Of a DNA stretch of 63,671 nucleotides, positions 44,198 through 53,139 are shown one piece after another; position 1 is the first letter of the stretch, and every line of letters starts with the position of its first letter. The notes beneath the pieces were generated by a model that ran no database searches, was not told where the DNA came from, and worked only from the letters and a program-made list of their open reading frames with translations. The DNA is from Oscillospiraceae bacterium (GTDB lineage Bacteria; Bacillota; Clostridia; Oscillospirales; Ruminococcaceae): NCBI GenBank assembly GCA_017408395.1, contig JAFQUQ010000031.1, positions 1 through 63,671 of the forward strand, written 5' to 3'. A program made the translations under genes and the position numbers.

Positions 44198-44639
44198 AGG
44201 TAACGCCCTCCAGAAAATCCACGCCGATATAATCGTTGAAGGTATTGAAGATTTCGGGGTAGGATTTTTTCGTGCGGACAGGCTTAAGCTCCATATCCGT
44301 AAAGAAGTGGCGTGTTTCGCCCGTAGCCTTAAGCTCGCCTGTCGCCTTGCTTACAACACGGTATGTTATTGTAAATTTAAAGCCGTTGAACTCCTCTATC
44401 TTAGGCACGATATAAACAGGCTCGCCGAAGCGTGTTGCGTTCTTGTACTCGCAGGAAGCGGAAAGAACGGGTATCATCACGCCGTTTTCCTCCATTTTTT
44501 CATAAGGGTAGCCTGCTTTTTCAAGGAAGTGTATTCTTGATTCCTCAAACCAGCGGATGTAGTTTGAATGATGAACGATGCCCATTTTGTCGGTTTCGTA
44601 ATAATGGGGCGCACGTTCGTAAGGTTTGATGTCAGCCAT
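44184..44639 (-). CDS. acyl-CoA thioesterase, 4HBT/YbgC type
   Basis: A 151-residue hot-dog-fold thioesterase. The active-site segment YYETDKMGIVHHSNYIRWFEESR carries the conserved Asp and the HxxNY signature of the 4-hydroxybenzoyl-CoA thioesterase family. It hydrolyses acyl-CoA or acyl-ACP esters; the substrate is not known. It is co-transcribed with the esterase downstream and the RluA gene upstream (15-base gap). Confidence 0.85.
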   Translation of the reverse strand: MADIKPYERAPHYYETDKMGIVHHSNYIRWFEESRIHFLEKAGYPYEKMEENGVMIPVLSASCEYKNATRFGEPVYIVPKIEEFNGFKFTITYRVVSKATGELKATGETRHFFTDMELKPVRTKKSYPEIFNTFNDYIGVDFLEGVTYDKV

Positions 44640-44654
44640 AATTTTTATGCTCCT

Positions 44655-45557
44655 TTACTGTTTGTCTTTCATACAGAATAAAAATTTCTTTGGTACGGGA
44701 AGCTTGAAATCCATCTCCTCATCAAGATATGGAAGCTTTACAACAAGCCTGTCTGCGTGGAGTGCAAGACGGCGGATAGGATTTGTTTCGGCACCGTATT
44801 TTTTATCGCCTGCAATAGGGTGTCCCATTTCGCTGAAATGTACACGTATCTGATTTTTGCGTCCCGTTTCAATGTTTACGGCAACAAGGGAGTAATCCTT
44901 GCTTTCACGCTTGACCTCGTAGTTTGTAATGGAATGTTTGCCGTCGCCCTTGGTTTTAGCAGAGAAAACAAAGTGGCTGTCCGTTTCACGGAGCCAGGAT
45001 TTTATTCTGCCCTTCTTTTCAGCAGGATGTCCCTCTATAAGAGCACAGTAGCCACGGTATTTCACAAGGCTGTCCCAGTTATCCTGAAGCTCGAATTTGA
45101 TTTCCTCGTTCTTTGCAAAAAGCAGTATGCCCGACGTATCACGGTCAAGGCGGTGAACGATGAATATACGGTTGTTTTTGTTCTTGTGCTTTACATACTC
45201 CATTACAGCACGGTAAGCCGTAGCCTGCTTTTCGTCCTCGGTTGCGACCGCAAGCAGCCCTGCAGGCTTGTCGATAACGATAATGTTGTCGTCCTCATAA
45301 ATAATGTCGGGCATATCGGGCGCATAATAAGGCTTGTATTCGGGTTTGTAAGCGCCTATTGAAACCGTCTGCCCCTTTTTAAGAGGATAGTCAAACTGTG
45401 TTACGACCCTGCCGTCAACGGAAACAAGCTTGTATTTAAGATTGGATTTGATTTTGTTTTTCGAGTCTTTTGTGCAGTCTTTAAACAGGAATTCCAGCAG
45501 TCCCATAGGCTCGGAAACTGTGAATTCAAGGTTTTTATTCTTTTTTGCGTTCTGCAT
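44655..45557 (-). CDS. RluA-family pseudouridine synthase
   Basis: A 300-residue enzyme that converts uridine to pseudouridine in rRNA or tRNA. The catalytic motif HRLDRDTSGILLFAK contains the essential Asp, preceded by the VIDKPAGLL segment. An N-terminal S4-like region (residues 8-65: FTVSEPMGLLEFLF...VSVDGRVV) binds RNA. Which RluA subtype cannot be decided by eye. Confidence 0.88.
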   Translation of the reverse strand: MQNAKKNKNLEFTVSEPMGLLEFLFKDCTKDSKNKIKSNLKYKLVSVDGRVVTQFDYPLKKGQTVSIGAYKPEYKPYYAPDMPDIIYEDDNIIVIDKPAGLLAVATEDEKQATAYRAVMEYVKHKNKNNRIFIVHRLDRDTSGILLFAKNEEIKFELQDNWDSLVKYRGYCALIEGHPAEKKGRIKSWLRETDSHFVFSAKTKGDGKHSITNYEVKRESKDYSLVAVNIETGRKNQIRVHFSEMGHPIAGDKKYGAETNPIRRLALHADRLVVKLPYLDEEMDFKLPVPKKFLFCMKDKQ

Positions 45558-45719
45558 AAAATTTTCCTTTCGGTCAAGTCTGGATGCGTAATATTTTAAT
45601 TATAGCACACTATTTTTCAAATTACCACCCGTTTATAAAAATTACAGATGACTTTTTAAAAATAATATGTTATAATAAATCTGATTTATCTTAAAAAGCA
45701 AAGAAAGGCAGGATGTGTC

Positions 45720-46955
45720 TTGAACAATAATTTTGACTGCATTATAATCGGGGGCGGCGCAGCAGGGATGATGGCTGCGGTAACAGCCGCACAGTACGGT
45801 AAAAGCGTTGTAATATTTGAACGCAACGACCGCTGCGGCATAAAGCTTTCCATAACGGGAAAGGGACGCTGCAACGTAACAAACAACTGCACACAGGATG
45901 AGTTTATGGCAAACATCCCTACAAATTCACGTTTTCTTTACTCTGCTTATTCACAGTTTTCATCACAGGACTGCATGGACTTTTTTGAGGGTCTGGGCGT
46001 ACCTCTTAAAACGGAAAGAGGCAACAGGGTTTTCCCTGTCAGCGATAAGGCAGGAGATGTTGTAAAGGCGCTTGAACAGGCGTGCGTTGATTACGGCGTA
46101 AAAATTTATCATATCCGTGTAAAAGATATTATCGCAAAGGACGGTGTCGTTGAGGGAGTAAAATGCTCCGACGGTCACAATTATTACGCACCATCCGTGC
46201 TTATTGCAACAGGCGGAAAGTCCTACCCGAAAACAGGCTCAGACGGTGACGGCTACCGCTTTGCGGAAAAGCTTGGCCATACCGTAACAGAGATTAAGCC
46301 GTCGCTTGTTCCCGTTGTTTCCGAGGACGGTTACTGTGCTGAAATGATGGGTCTGTCGCTGAAGAACGTTACCCTTACTTTAAAGGATAATATAAAGAAT
46401 AAAACAGTTTTCACCGAGCTTGGAGAAATGCTTTTCACCCATTTCGGCGTGTCGGGACCTCTTGTTTTAAGTGCGTCAAGTCACATTCCCGAAATCGAAG
46501 AGGGCAGGTACACCTTTTATATCGACCTTAAGCCTGCACTTGATGAAAAGAAGCTTGACGAGCGTATTCTCCGTGATTTCGGAGAGATACCCAACCGTAT
46601 TTTTGCAAATTCTCTTTCAAAGCTTCTGCCCACAAAAATGATACCCGTTGTTGTTGAACTTTCGGGCATAAACGGTGAAAAGCAGGTCAACTCCGTAACA
46701 AAGCAGGAGAGGGCAAAGCTGGTTTCCCTGCTTAAGGCGTTCCCTGTGAAAGTATCGGGGTTCCGTCCTATAAGCGAAGCTATCGTTACAAGCGGCGGCA
46801 TAAAAGTCAGTGAGGTTTCGCCTAAAACTATGGAGTCCAAAATCGTGAAAGGACTTTTCTTTGCAGGAGAGGTACTTGACGTTGACGGCTACACAGGCGG
46901 ATTTAATCTGCAGATTGCATTTTCCACCGCCTACTGTGCAGGAATAAATATGTAA
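45720..46955 (+). CDS. flavoprotein of the BaiN/HI0933 family
   Basis: A 411-residue NAD(P)/FAD-dependent oxidoreductase. Start TTG 45720 gives (M)NNNFDCIIIGGGAAGMMAA. The GKGRCNVTNN segment, the mid-protein GGKSYPKTGSDGDGY and the C-terminal GLFFAGEVLDVDGYTGGFNLQIAFSTA are diagnostic. Some members act in bile acid or other alkene reductions, but most are uncharacterised. A TATAAT at 45671-45676 may be its promoter. Confidence 0.88.
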   Translation: MNNNFDCIIIGGGAAGMMAAVTAAQYGKSVVIFERNDRCGIKLSITGKGRCNVTNNCTQDEFMANIPTNSRFLYSAYSQFSSQDCMDFFEGLGVPLKTERGNRVFPVSDKAGDVVKALEQACVDYGVKIYHIRVKDIIAKDGVVEGVKCSDGHNYYAPSVLIATGGKSYPKTGSDGDGYRFAEKLGHTVTEIKPSLVPVVSEDGYCAEMMGLSLKNVTLTLKDNIKNKTVFTELGEMLFTHFGVSGPLVLSASSHIPEIEEGRYTFYIDLKPALDEKKLDERILRDFGEIPNRIFANSLSKLLPTKMIPVVVELSGINGEKQVNSVTKQERAKLVSLLKAFPVKVSGFRPISEAIVTSGGIKVSEVSPKTMESKIVKGLFFAGEVLDVDGYTGGFNLQIAFSTAYCAGINM

Positions 46956-46992
46956 ACAACTGAAAGAACAACGCAAGAAAGGAGTAAAAGCA

Positions 46993-47784
46993 TTGCCTGT
47001 AAAAACAATAGAAAAACCGCAGGTCATACAGCCCAAAGCAGAAAAATTCGGCAGGAGCAACCGCATAGAAATACTGGATTTTCTCCGTGGTGCGGCGATG
47101 ATATTCGTTATGCTGTATCATCTGCTTTATGACCTTGTGTATTATCAGGATATGGATATAGGCTTCTGGGGCACGGACTGGTTTGAATGGGTGCATAAAT
47201 TTTTTCTGTGGATACTTTTTGCCGTATCGGGCATATGCACCTCCTTTTCAAGAGATACAGTAAAAAGGGGTGCTGTCATATATCTTATGGGCAGCGGTCT
47301 AACGATAGTCAGCAACATTTTTTCAGCAGGCAGCGTGTTTGTTTTCGGAGTGCTTTCCTTTTTCGGAATGATGATGATAATAAGCGGTCTGATAAAGCCT
47401 GTTACTGATAAAATCGACTGGCGTATACTTCTTGCCGCAAGTCTGGTGCTGTACGTGATTTTCTTCGATTTTGCGGCAAAGGACGGCGTGCTTAACTTTA
47501 TCTTTACGCAGATCAAGCTGCCCCTTCCCGAAGACAGGCTCTATCTTTACCCCTTGGGAATTACCCACGCAGGCTTTCGCTCAATGGACTATTTTCCGCT
47601 GATACCTAACGGGTTTGTTTATCTTGCAGGTGCGGCGCTTGCAAAGCCTGTAAAGAACAGACAGCTTCCGAAGATATTTTACAGCAAAACCAAAACAAGA
47701 GCACTTAATTTTATCGGCAGACATTCGCTGATTTTTTACATAGTCCATCAGCCTGTGTTTCTGCTGCTGACAAATATATTTTAA
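46993..47784 (+). CDS. DUF1624 / heparan-alpha-glucosaminide acetyltransferase-like membrane protein
   Basis: A 263-residue protein starting at TTG 46993, ten bases after AAAGGAG. After a short soluble part it has about seven membrane helices. The first, EILDFLRGAAMIFVMLYHLLYDL, holds the conserved D-x-x-R-G and His seen in acyltransferase-3 and DUF1624 proteins. The last helix region has FIGRHSLIFYIVHQPVF. Acyl transfer to a surface sugar is possible; the target is not known. Confidence 0.75.
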   Translation: MPVKTIEKPQVIQPKAEKFGRSNRIEILDFLRGAAMIFVMLYHLLYDLVYYQDMDIGFWGTDWFEWVHKFFLWILFAVSGICTSFSRDTVKRGAVIYLMGSGLTIVSNIFSAGSVFVFGVLSFFGMMMIISGLIKPVTDKIDWRILLAASLVLYVIFFDFAAKDGVLNFIFTQIKLPLPEDRLYLYPLGITHAGFRSMDYFPLIPNGFVYLAGAALAKPVKNRQLPKIFYSKTKTRALNFIGRHSLIFYIVHQPVFLLLTNIF

Positions 47785-47795
47785 AATAAAGGAGG

Positions 47796-47872
47796 AGCTT
47801 CGGCAGAATGAAGCGGCGGCAACACCTCATCCGCTTCGCTGTGCTCAGCACCTTCTCCTCAAGGAGAAGGCA
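47796..47872 (+). repeat. repeat-like hairpin element before rsmA
   Basis: This 77-base segment separates an AAAGGAGG site (47788-47795) from the rsmA start at 47881. It contains the perfect hairpin CCTTCTCC-tcaa-GGAGAAGG (47851-47858 / 47863-47870), preceded by CACCTCATCCGCTTCGCTGTGCTCAGCA. I associate such sequences with small interspersed elements in gut Clostridia, but no second copy is in the window. Confidence 0.4.
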
Positions 47873-47880
47873 AAGAAAAT

Positions 47881-48747
47881 ATGGAACATTTAACCGATAT
47901 AGGAGTAATAAAGGATATTTTTCAGCGTCACGGTTTTTCTTTCTCAAAGACTCTGGGTCAGAATTTTCTTGTCAATCCGTCAGTATGCCCTAGAATAGCG
48001 GAGATGGGCAACGCAAAGAAAGGCTTCGGCGTAATCGAGATTGGTACGGGAATAGGCGTGCTTACACACGAGCTTGCAAAGCGTGCGGATAAGGTCGTAG
48101 CAATTGAAATTGACAGCCGCCTGCTACCTGTGCTGGAAGAAACCCTGTCCGAGCATAAAAATGTTACGGTCATAAATGCCGACGTAATGGAAACGGATTT
48201 AAGAGCCGTTATAGAGGAGCATTTCCAGGGAATGGAGGTTGCGGTGTGTGCAAATCTGCCCTACTACATCACCTCTCCTATCATAATGATGCTGCTGGAA
48301 AGCCGTCTGCCCATATCAACGATAACCGTTATGGTGCAGAAAGAAGCAGGAACACGTCTTTGTGCAAAAATGGGCACCCGTGACGTTGGTGCGGTCACAG
48401 CGGCGGTGCGGTACTATTCCGAGCCTGAGCTGCTTTTCAACGTTTCAAGGGGAAGCTTTATGCCTGCACCGAATGTTGACTCCTGCGTAATAAGATTAAA
48501 CGTCCGCAAAGACAGTGAGTATAAAGTGGAGGATGAAAAGTTCTTCTTTAAAGTTGTAAGGGGGGCTTTTTCGCAGCGCAGAAAAAATCTGCTTAATTCA
48601 CTTTCCTCATCAATCGGTGTGGAAAAGGCTAAAATTGCACAGGCTGTTGAAAATGCGGGACTTTCCGCAAATGTCCGTCCCGAACAGCTTACAATGGAGC
48701 AGTTTATAGATGTTGCGAATGAGCTTAAGGTGATTATTGAAGGCTGA
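47881..48747 (+). CDS. rsmA: 16S rRNA (A1518/A1519) dimethyltransferase
   Basis: RsmA/KsgA (288 residues) dimethylates two adenines near the 3' end of 16S rRNA. The SAM-binding site is IEIGTGIGVLTHEL, and the catalytic motif is NLPYYITSPI. The start follows GGAGAAGG at a distance of 10-15 bases, where the site lies in a hairpin; an earlier AAAGGAGG is too far away. Confidence 0.94.
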   Translation: MEHLTDIGVIKDIFQRHGFSFSKTLGQNFLVNPSVCPRIAEMGNAKKGFGVIEIGTGIGVLTHELAKRADKVVAIEIDSRLLPVLEETLSEHKNVTVINADVMETDLRAVIEEHFQGMEVAVCANLPYYITSPIIMMLLESRLPISTITVMVQKEAGTRLCAKMGTRDVGAVTAAVRYYSEPELLFNVSRGSFMPAPNVDSCVIRLNVRKDSEYKVEDEKFFFKVVRGAFSQRRKNLLNSLSSSIGVEKAKIAQAVENAGLSANVRPEQLTMEQFIDVANELKVIIEG

Positions 48748-48764
48748 AACGGGGGAGTTTAGGA

Positions 48765-49502
48765 TTGTATATTGACAGCTTCCGTTACAACGGCGGAATT
48801 AACCGCAATTCATATTTAAAAAAGCTGGCTGTTATCAGATACCTTGAAAGAGAAGGCGGACTTGAATTCAGCAATCCCGTTACATTTCTTGTGGGAGAAA
48901 ACGGAACGGGAAAGTCCACGCTGATAGAAGCAATCGCCGTAGCCTATGGTTTTAACGCAGAGGGCGGCAGCAAAAATTTCAGCTTTTCCACCAAGAATAC
49001 TCATTCCGAATTGTGCGACCATATTACATTGATAAGGACAAGCTATGCAAAAGACGGATTTTTTCTCCGTGCGGAAAGTCTTTACAATGCCGCTTCAAAC
49101 ATTGATGAGCTGGACGAGCTGCCTTGTGCTTCTCCTAAGCTGATTGCCGCATACGGCGGTGTATCTCTTCATGAGCAATCTCACGGTGAAAGTTTTCTTG
49201 CATTAGTACAGAACCGACTGAGAGGCAGAGGAATGTATATTTTTGACGAACCTGAGGCTGCTTTGTCACCGTCACGTCAGATGACGCTTCTCTGCGAAAT
49301 CGACAGACTTGCAAAGAACAATTCCCAACTGATAATTGCAACGCATTCACCGATACTGCTTGCTTATCCGAACGCAGATATAATTGAAGTAAACAAAGAC
49401 GGGGTACGGCACGTTTCCTATGATGAATGTGCTCACGTCAACACATACAGACACTTTTTATCAGCTCCCGAAAAAATGGTCAGGTATCTTCTGGAGCAAT
49501 AA
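48765..49502 (+). CDS. AAA ATPase, ABC-type (SMC/RecF-like)
   Basis: A 245-residue ATPase starting at TTG 48765, eight bases after GGGGGAG. It has Walker A VGENGTGKST (residues 42-51), a signature-like HGESF region, Walker B GMYIFDEPEAALS, and the H-loop IIATHSP. It resembles predicted AAA ATPases of the ABC type found alone in many Firmicutes. No transporter subunit is nearby. Its role is unknown. Confidence 0.82.
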   Translation: MYIDSFRYNGGINRNSYLKKLAVIRYLEREGGLEFSNPVTFLVGENGTGKSTLIEAIAVAYGFNAEGGSKNFSFSTKNTHSELCDHITLIRTSYAKDGFFLRAESLYNAASNIDELDELPCASPKLIAAYGGVSLHEQSHGESFLALVQNRLRGRGMYIFDEPEAALSPSRQMTLLCEIDRLAKNNSQLIIATHSPILLAYPNADIIEVNKDGVRHVSYDECAHVNTYRHFLSAPEKMVRYLLEQ

Positions 49503-49528
49503 TTAAAAAACGAAAGGAAGAATTTATT

Positions 49529-50209
49529 ATGCCGATAAATATTGCAATAGACGGTCCTGCAGGTGCAGGCAAATCCACAATAGCAAAGGCTGTGTCAAAG
49601 AAGCTTGGTTTTATTTATGTTGACACGGGCGCACTTTACCGTGCGGTAGCCTATCATATGATAACAAAGGGCATTTCTCCGTCCGATGCGGAGAAAACGG
49701 CAGAGGAGCTTTCAAAGCTTGACAAGGGCTTTTTCAGCCTGCGTTTCATTGACGGTGCACAGCACGTTTTTGCAGGAAATGAGGACGTTTCCGATAAAAT
49801 ACGCACCCCTGAGGTTTCAATGGGCGCTTCTGCGGTATCGGCTATACCTGCCGTGAGAAAATTCCTCTTTGAGCTTCAGAGAAGCATTGCAAGGGAAAAC
49901 AATATCATTATGGACGGACGTGACATCGGTACGGTGGTGCTTCCCGACGCCGACCTTAAAATTTATCTTACCGCATCTGCGGAGGAACGTGCAAGAAGAC
50001 GCTACAAGGAGCTTGCGGAAAAGCCTGACTGCCCGGCATTTGAGCAGGTACTTGCCGATATTGAACAGCGTGACTACAACGATATGCACAGGGAAATCGC
50101 CCCTCTTAAACAGGCTGAGGACGCTGTGCTTGCCGACACCTCTGATGTTGACCTTGAAGGAGCAATTGACCTTATTCTCGGACTTATAAAAAAGCATTGC
50201 AAGGTTTGA
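49529..50209 (+). CDS. cmk: cytidylate kinase
   Basis: CMP kinase (226 residues) phosphorylates CMP and dCMP. I start at ATG 49529 (MPINIAIDGPAGAGKSTIAK), nine bases after [10 protein letters not shown]-loop GPAGAGKST, VDTGALYRAV and DGRDIGTVVLPDADLKIYL are typical. The frame is open further upstream inside the ATPase gene, but not used. Confidence 0.95.
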   Translation: MPINIAIDGPAGAGKSTIAKAVSKKLGFIYVDTGALYRAVAYHMITKGISPSDAEKTAEELSKLDKGFFSLRFIDGAQHVFAGNEDVSDKIRTPEVSMGASAVSAIPAVRKFLFELQRSIARENNIIMDGRDIGTVVLPDADLKIYLTASAEERARRRYKELAEKPDCPAFEQVLADIEQRDYNDMHREIAPLKQAEDAVLADTSDVDLEGAIDLILGLIKKHCKV

Positions 50210-50227
50210 TTTCCAAGGAGGATTTTT

Positions 50228-50815
50228 ATGAACAGGATTTTTTTCGACCCAAATGACACTTCGGAAAGGGTTGAATACGGCAAGCAGGGATTATATAATC
50301 CGGGCAGCTATAACATTTCCGATGAGCTTGTAAAGCTTATCCGTACGGGCAGACCCACATCTGTAACAGAGTCACAGCAGCAGAAGCTTGACTCCCCCAT
50401 AAACCTCAAATTCAGTGCACCGCTTGTGCTCTATCTCATTGCAGGCGTGCTTGTTCTTGCTGTCATAAAATCGGCTTTCGGCGGTAATTTTGATCTGAGC
50501 AAATCTCTTGTTATTGTGCTTATTGCGGCTTTCTGTGTTATCGGTGCAGTACTTTTAAAGGGCAGGGAAACCTCTGAAAATGCCCTTGCCGATGAAGGAA
50601 AACAGGAAGCATACATCCATACCGTTGCCGATAAAGCTTACTTTCATGCAGGTGCAGGTGTGTACAACTCAGCCGAGGTCACTTATCTCATAAATGTTGC
50701 GGGAGAGCAGTTTTCAGTGCATAAATACGTTTATGACAGCCTTGTTGTGGGCGGAGAAGTGACCTGTGTCATTTCTGCAAAGGACGGAATGTATTATATT
50801 GATTTTCTCCCTTGA
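50228..50815 (+). CDS. membrane protein, unknown (two helices)
   Basis: A 195-residue protein with a soluble N-terminal part of about 60 residues, two membrane helices (about 62-82 and 90-112), and a C-terminal part of 80 residues containing beta strands (VTYLINVAGEQFSVHKYVYD). It starts after AAGGAGGATTTTT. No family recognised. It follows cmk by 18 bases. Confidence 0.65.
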   Translation: MNRIFFDPNDTSERVEYGKQGLYNPGSYNISDELVKLIRTGRPTSVTESQQQKLDSPINLKFSAPLVLYLIAGVLVLAVIKSAFGGNFDLSKSLVIVLIAAFCVIGAVLLKGRETSENALADEGKQEAYIHTVADKAYFHAGAGVYNSAEVTYLINVAGEQFSVHKYVYDSLVVGGEVTCVISAKDGMYYIDFLP

Positions 50816-50835
50816 TTGTAATATTTAACATTAAT

Positions 50836-50876
50836 ATCCTCTGTAATTTGTACAATGCTACAAAATTACAGGGGAT
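50836..50876 (+). other. hairpin between the membrane protein and the first YcdB-SLH gene
   Basis: ATCCTCTGTAATTTGT pairs with ACAAAATTACAGGGGAT apart from one bulge and one wobble. No T-run follows, so it is a weak terminator or a processing site. Confidence 0.45.
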
Positions 50877-50928
50877 TTGAAAAATAAGGACATTTAAGAT
50901 TGTGTTTATAGCAGAAGGGAGTTAAAAT

Positions 50929-53121
50929 GTGAAAAAGAGATTTATTATGAGAATTGCTTCTCTTGCGGCTGTATGTGCAATTTTTACGGGTACGGTTTCA
51001 ATGCCTGCAATTAAGATACACGCTGATACAATAACATCCGCCGAGGCAAAATCGGGTCTTAAGGATGCGCTTGCGGCGGCAAAGAGAATAAGCGTCCCCG
51101 AACATCTTACGGAATTCGGTTACACGGCTCACAAAGCCTATTCGACGATATGCTATGTTTTCACCTGGACAACGCCGTCGAATGCAGAAAAATACGAAGA
51201 ATATATCATTTCCGTTTCTGACGGGAATATTGTTTATTTTTATAAGAATAATGATGAGAAAAAGGATGTCCGTTCATTTGCAAAGCTTTCCGAAGCGGAG
51301 CTTCTTTCAAAGGCAAAGGAGTATATGAAAAAGCTTAATCCCGACCTTTACAGAAAGGGAGTTTACAGCATATCGGGCATAAAGCTTTTCGGAAGCAACG
51401 CACAGGTAGAGTTTCAGCGTAAGGAAAACGGCTTTGAAGTAAACAGAAACGGTGCACGGATCGAGCTTGATAAAAATACGGGAGAGCTGCTTGAATATGA
51501 AATGTCCTGGTGGAATGACGCTGAGTTCAAATCTGCCGAAAAGGCGTTGTCACAAGAAAAGCTTAAGGAGAGCATAAAAAAGCTGTGTAAGCTTACACCT
51601 GTGTACTATATAAATAATGATTACAGCACAGGCAAGGTTTACGCTTCATACGTCTATACCCCCGAATACACAGGAGAGGTTGACGCAGTAACGGGAAAAG
51701 CATCGTCCATATGGTCTGATATGGCGGCTGAAAAGGGCACTGCACACTCCCCCACGGACTATGATTTCAGCGGAAATGACCGCCTTGAAGATACAGAAGC
51801 AGGGGTTGACGGAGGCGGTACAGTTAATTACACCGAAGCAGAGCTGAAGGAAATCGAAAAGGAAAAGAGCCTGCTTTCCACGGATAAAATAACCGCTATG
51901 CTTAAAAAGGACAAGTATGTTGACCTTTACGAAAAGGCGGAGCTTAAAGAATATAAGCTGGTTAAAAACAACGACACGGGAGAGTATTTCTACAAGCTTT
52001 CCTACACAAGCGGAAACGGCAATTTAATGAAGGGGTTGTGGCTTGTTGACGAGCAGGAGGATGTCGTTTACGAGGAAAGCTGCGACGAGAACGGCAATGT
52101 TATCGCCAATGCCACAAACTATTCCGCATATGTATTTGTAAATGCCCTGACGGGCAAGGTCGAGGATTACAGCCGAAGCTGTGAGGACAGCAGTTACAGC
52201 GGAAGCTACCCCACAGCCGAAAATCTGAAAATCGCAAAATCCGCTTTAAAGCATTTCTGCCCCGACACCTGCGGCGAGTTTAAATCAATTGCCGCAAACA
52301 ATCCCGACCCGAAAGCGGAAGAAACGGGAGCGTTCAGAATGTACGAATTCCAGCGCTACAAAAATGGCGTAAAGGTTATCGGAGATACGGTGACGGTGAA
52401 CATTTCCGCAAAGGGCGAGGTCACTTATTTCAACTGTAATTACACCGATGCAGAGTTCCCCGAAGCGCAGAAGCTGGATGAAGAAAAAGCTTACGAGAGC
52501 CTGTTCAGACAGCTTGACCTGTCTGTTTACTATGACGGTTGGTATAAACCTGACGGCACGGTAAAATCATATCTGGTCTGCAAAATTGACAGCTTTAAAT
52601 TAAACAAGGACTATAAGCTGTGCAATTCAAAAGGTACTGCGGTAACGCCTGCAATTTACAGAAGCACTGATTATTCCGACATAGACGGTCATAAAAATGA
52701 AGCCGCAATACGTACCCTTGTAAAATACGGTGTAACGCTTGAATGTGAAAACGGCAGATTTGACCCTGACAGTACTCTTACCGACGTTGAGTTTGCTGAA
52801 ATCGCACATCAGGTAACAAAAATAACCCGTCCTTACGCAATAAAGGACAGTGCCGCAAAATCAAAGGCGCTGACTCTTACAAAGGCTCTTGCGGCAAAGG
52901 TGCTTGTAAGTGCAATGGGACTTGAGGAAGCCGCAAAGCTTAAGGGCATCTACAAATCCCCGTACAGCGATGTAAAGGAGAATGACGAATATATCGGCTG
53001 TATCTCAATCGCAAAGGCAATGGGCATATTCAAAAGCGGCGGTAAGTTTGAGCCTGACAGGAAGCTTACAAGAGGCGAAGCTATGCAGCTGATTTACGAC
53101 TATATCACAGCTTTAAGTTGA
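50929..53121 (+). CDS. secreted YcdB/YcdC-domain protein with SLH motifs (paralog 1)
   Basis: A 730-residue extracellular protein. Start GTG 50929 follows GAAGGGAG; an ATG at 50927 is followed at once by a stop. The signal peptide spans about residues 1-32. Two YcdB/YcdC-type (PepSY-like propeptide) regions follow, at about 90-270 (AELLSKAKEYMKKLNPDLYR) and 395-560 (ESLFRQLDLSVYYDGWYKPDG). Two SLH motifs end the protein (YSDIDGHKNEAAIRTLVKYG; YSDVKENDEYIGCISIAKAMG) and should bind cell-wall polymer. Two SLH motifs are fewer than the usual three. It shares an 83-base identical block with paralog 2. No catalytic residues seen. Confidence 0.82.
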   Translation: MKKRFIMRIASLAAVCAIFTGTVSMPAIKIHADTITSAEAKSGLKDALAAAKRISVPEHLTEFGYTAHKAYSTICYVFTWTTPSNAEKYEEYIISVSDGNIVYFYKNNDEKKDVRSFAKLSEAELLSKAKEYMKKLNPDLYRKGVYSISGIKLFGSNAQVEFQRKENGFEVNRNGARIELDKNTGELLEYEMSWWNDAEFKSAEKALSQEKLKESIKKLCKLTPVYYINNDYSTGKVYASYVYTPEYTGEVDAVTGKASSIWSDMAAEKGTAHSPTDYDFSGNDRLEDTEAGVDGGGTVNYTEAELKEIEKEKSLLSTDKITAMLKKDKYVDLYEKAELKEYKLVKNNDTGEYFYKLSYTSGNGNLMKGLWLVDEQEDVVYEESCDENGNVIANATNYSAYVFVNALTGKVEDYSRSCEDSSYSGSYPTAENLKIAKSALKHFCPDTCGEFKSIAANNPDPKAEETGAFRMYEFQRYKNGVKVIGDTVTVNISAKGEVTYFNCNYTDAEFPEAQKLDEEKAYESLFRQLDLSVYYDGWYKPDGTVKSYLVCKIDSFKLNKDYKLCNSKGTAVTPAIYRSTDYSDIDGHKNEAAIRTLVKYGVTLECENGRFDPDSTLTDVEFAEIAHQVTKITRPYAIKDSAAKSKALTLTKALAAKVLVSAMGLEEAAKLKGIYKSPYSDVKENDEYIGCISIAKAMGIFKSGGKFEPDRKLTRGEAMQLIYDYITALS

Positions 53122-53139
53122 CAGGAAAGGTTGATCACA

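Noticed and set aside
47808-47993. 61-residue ORF starting after AAAGGAGG before rsmA
   Set aside because: It has a plausible ribosome binding site but is made of the repeat element and the start of rsmA in another frame; the basic low-complexity product is not protein-like.
53131-53139. TTG start for paralog 2 at 53131
   Set aside because: It would overlap the ribosome binding site region and add only three residues before a standard MKK signal peptide start.
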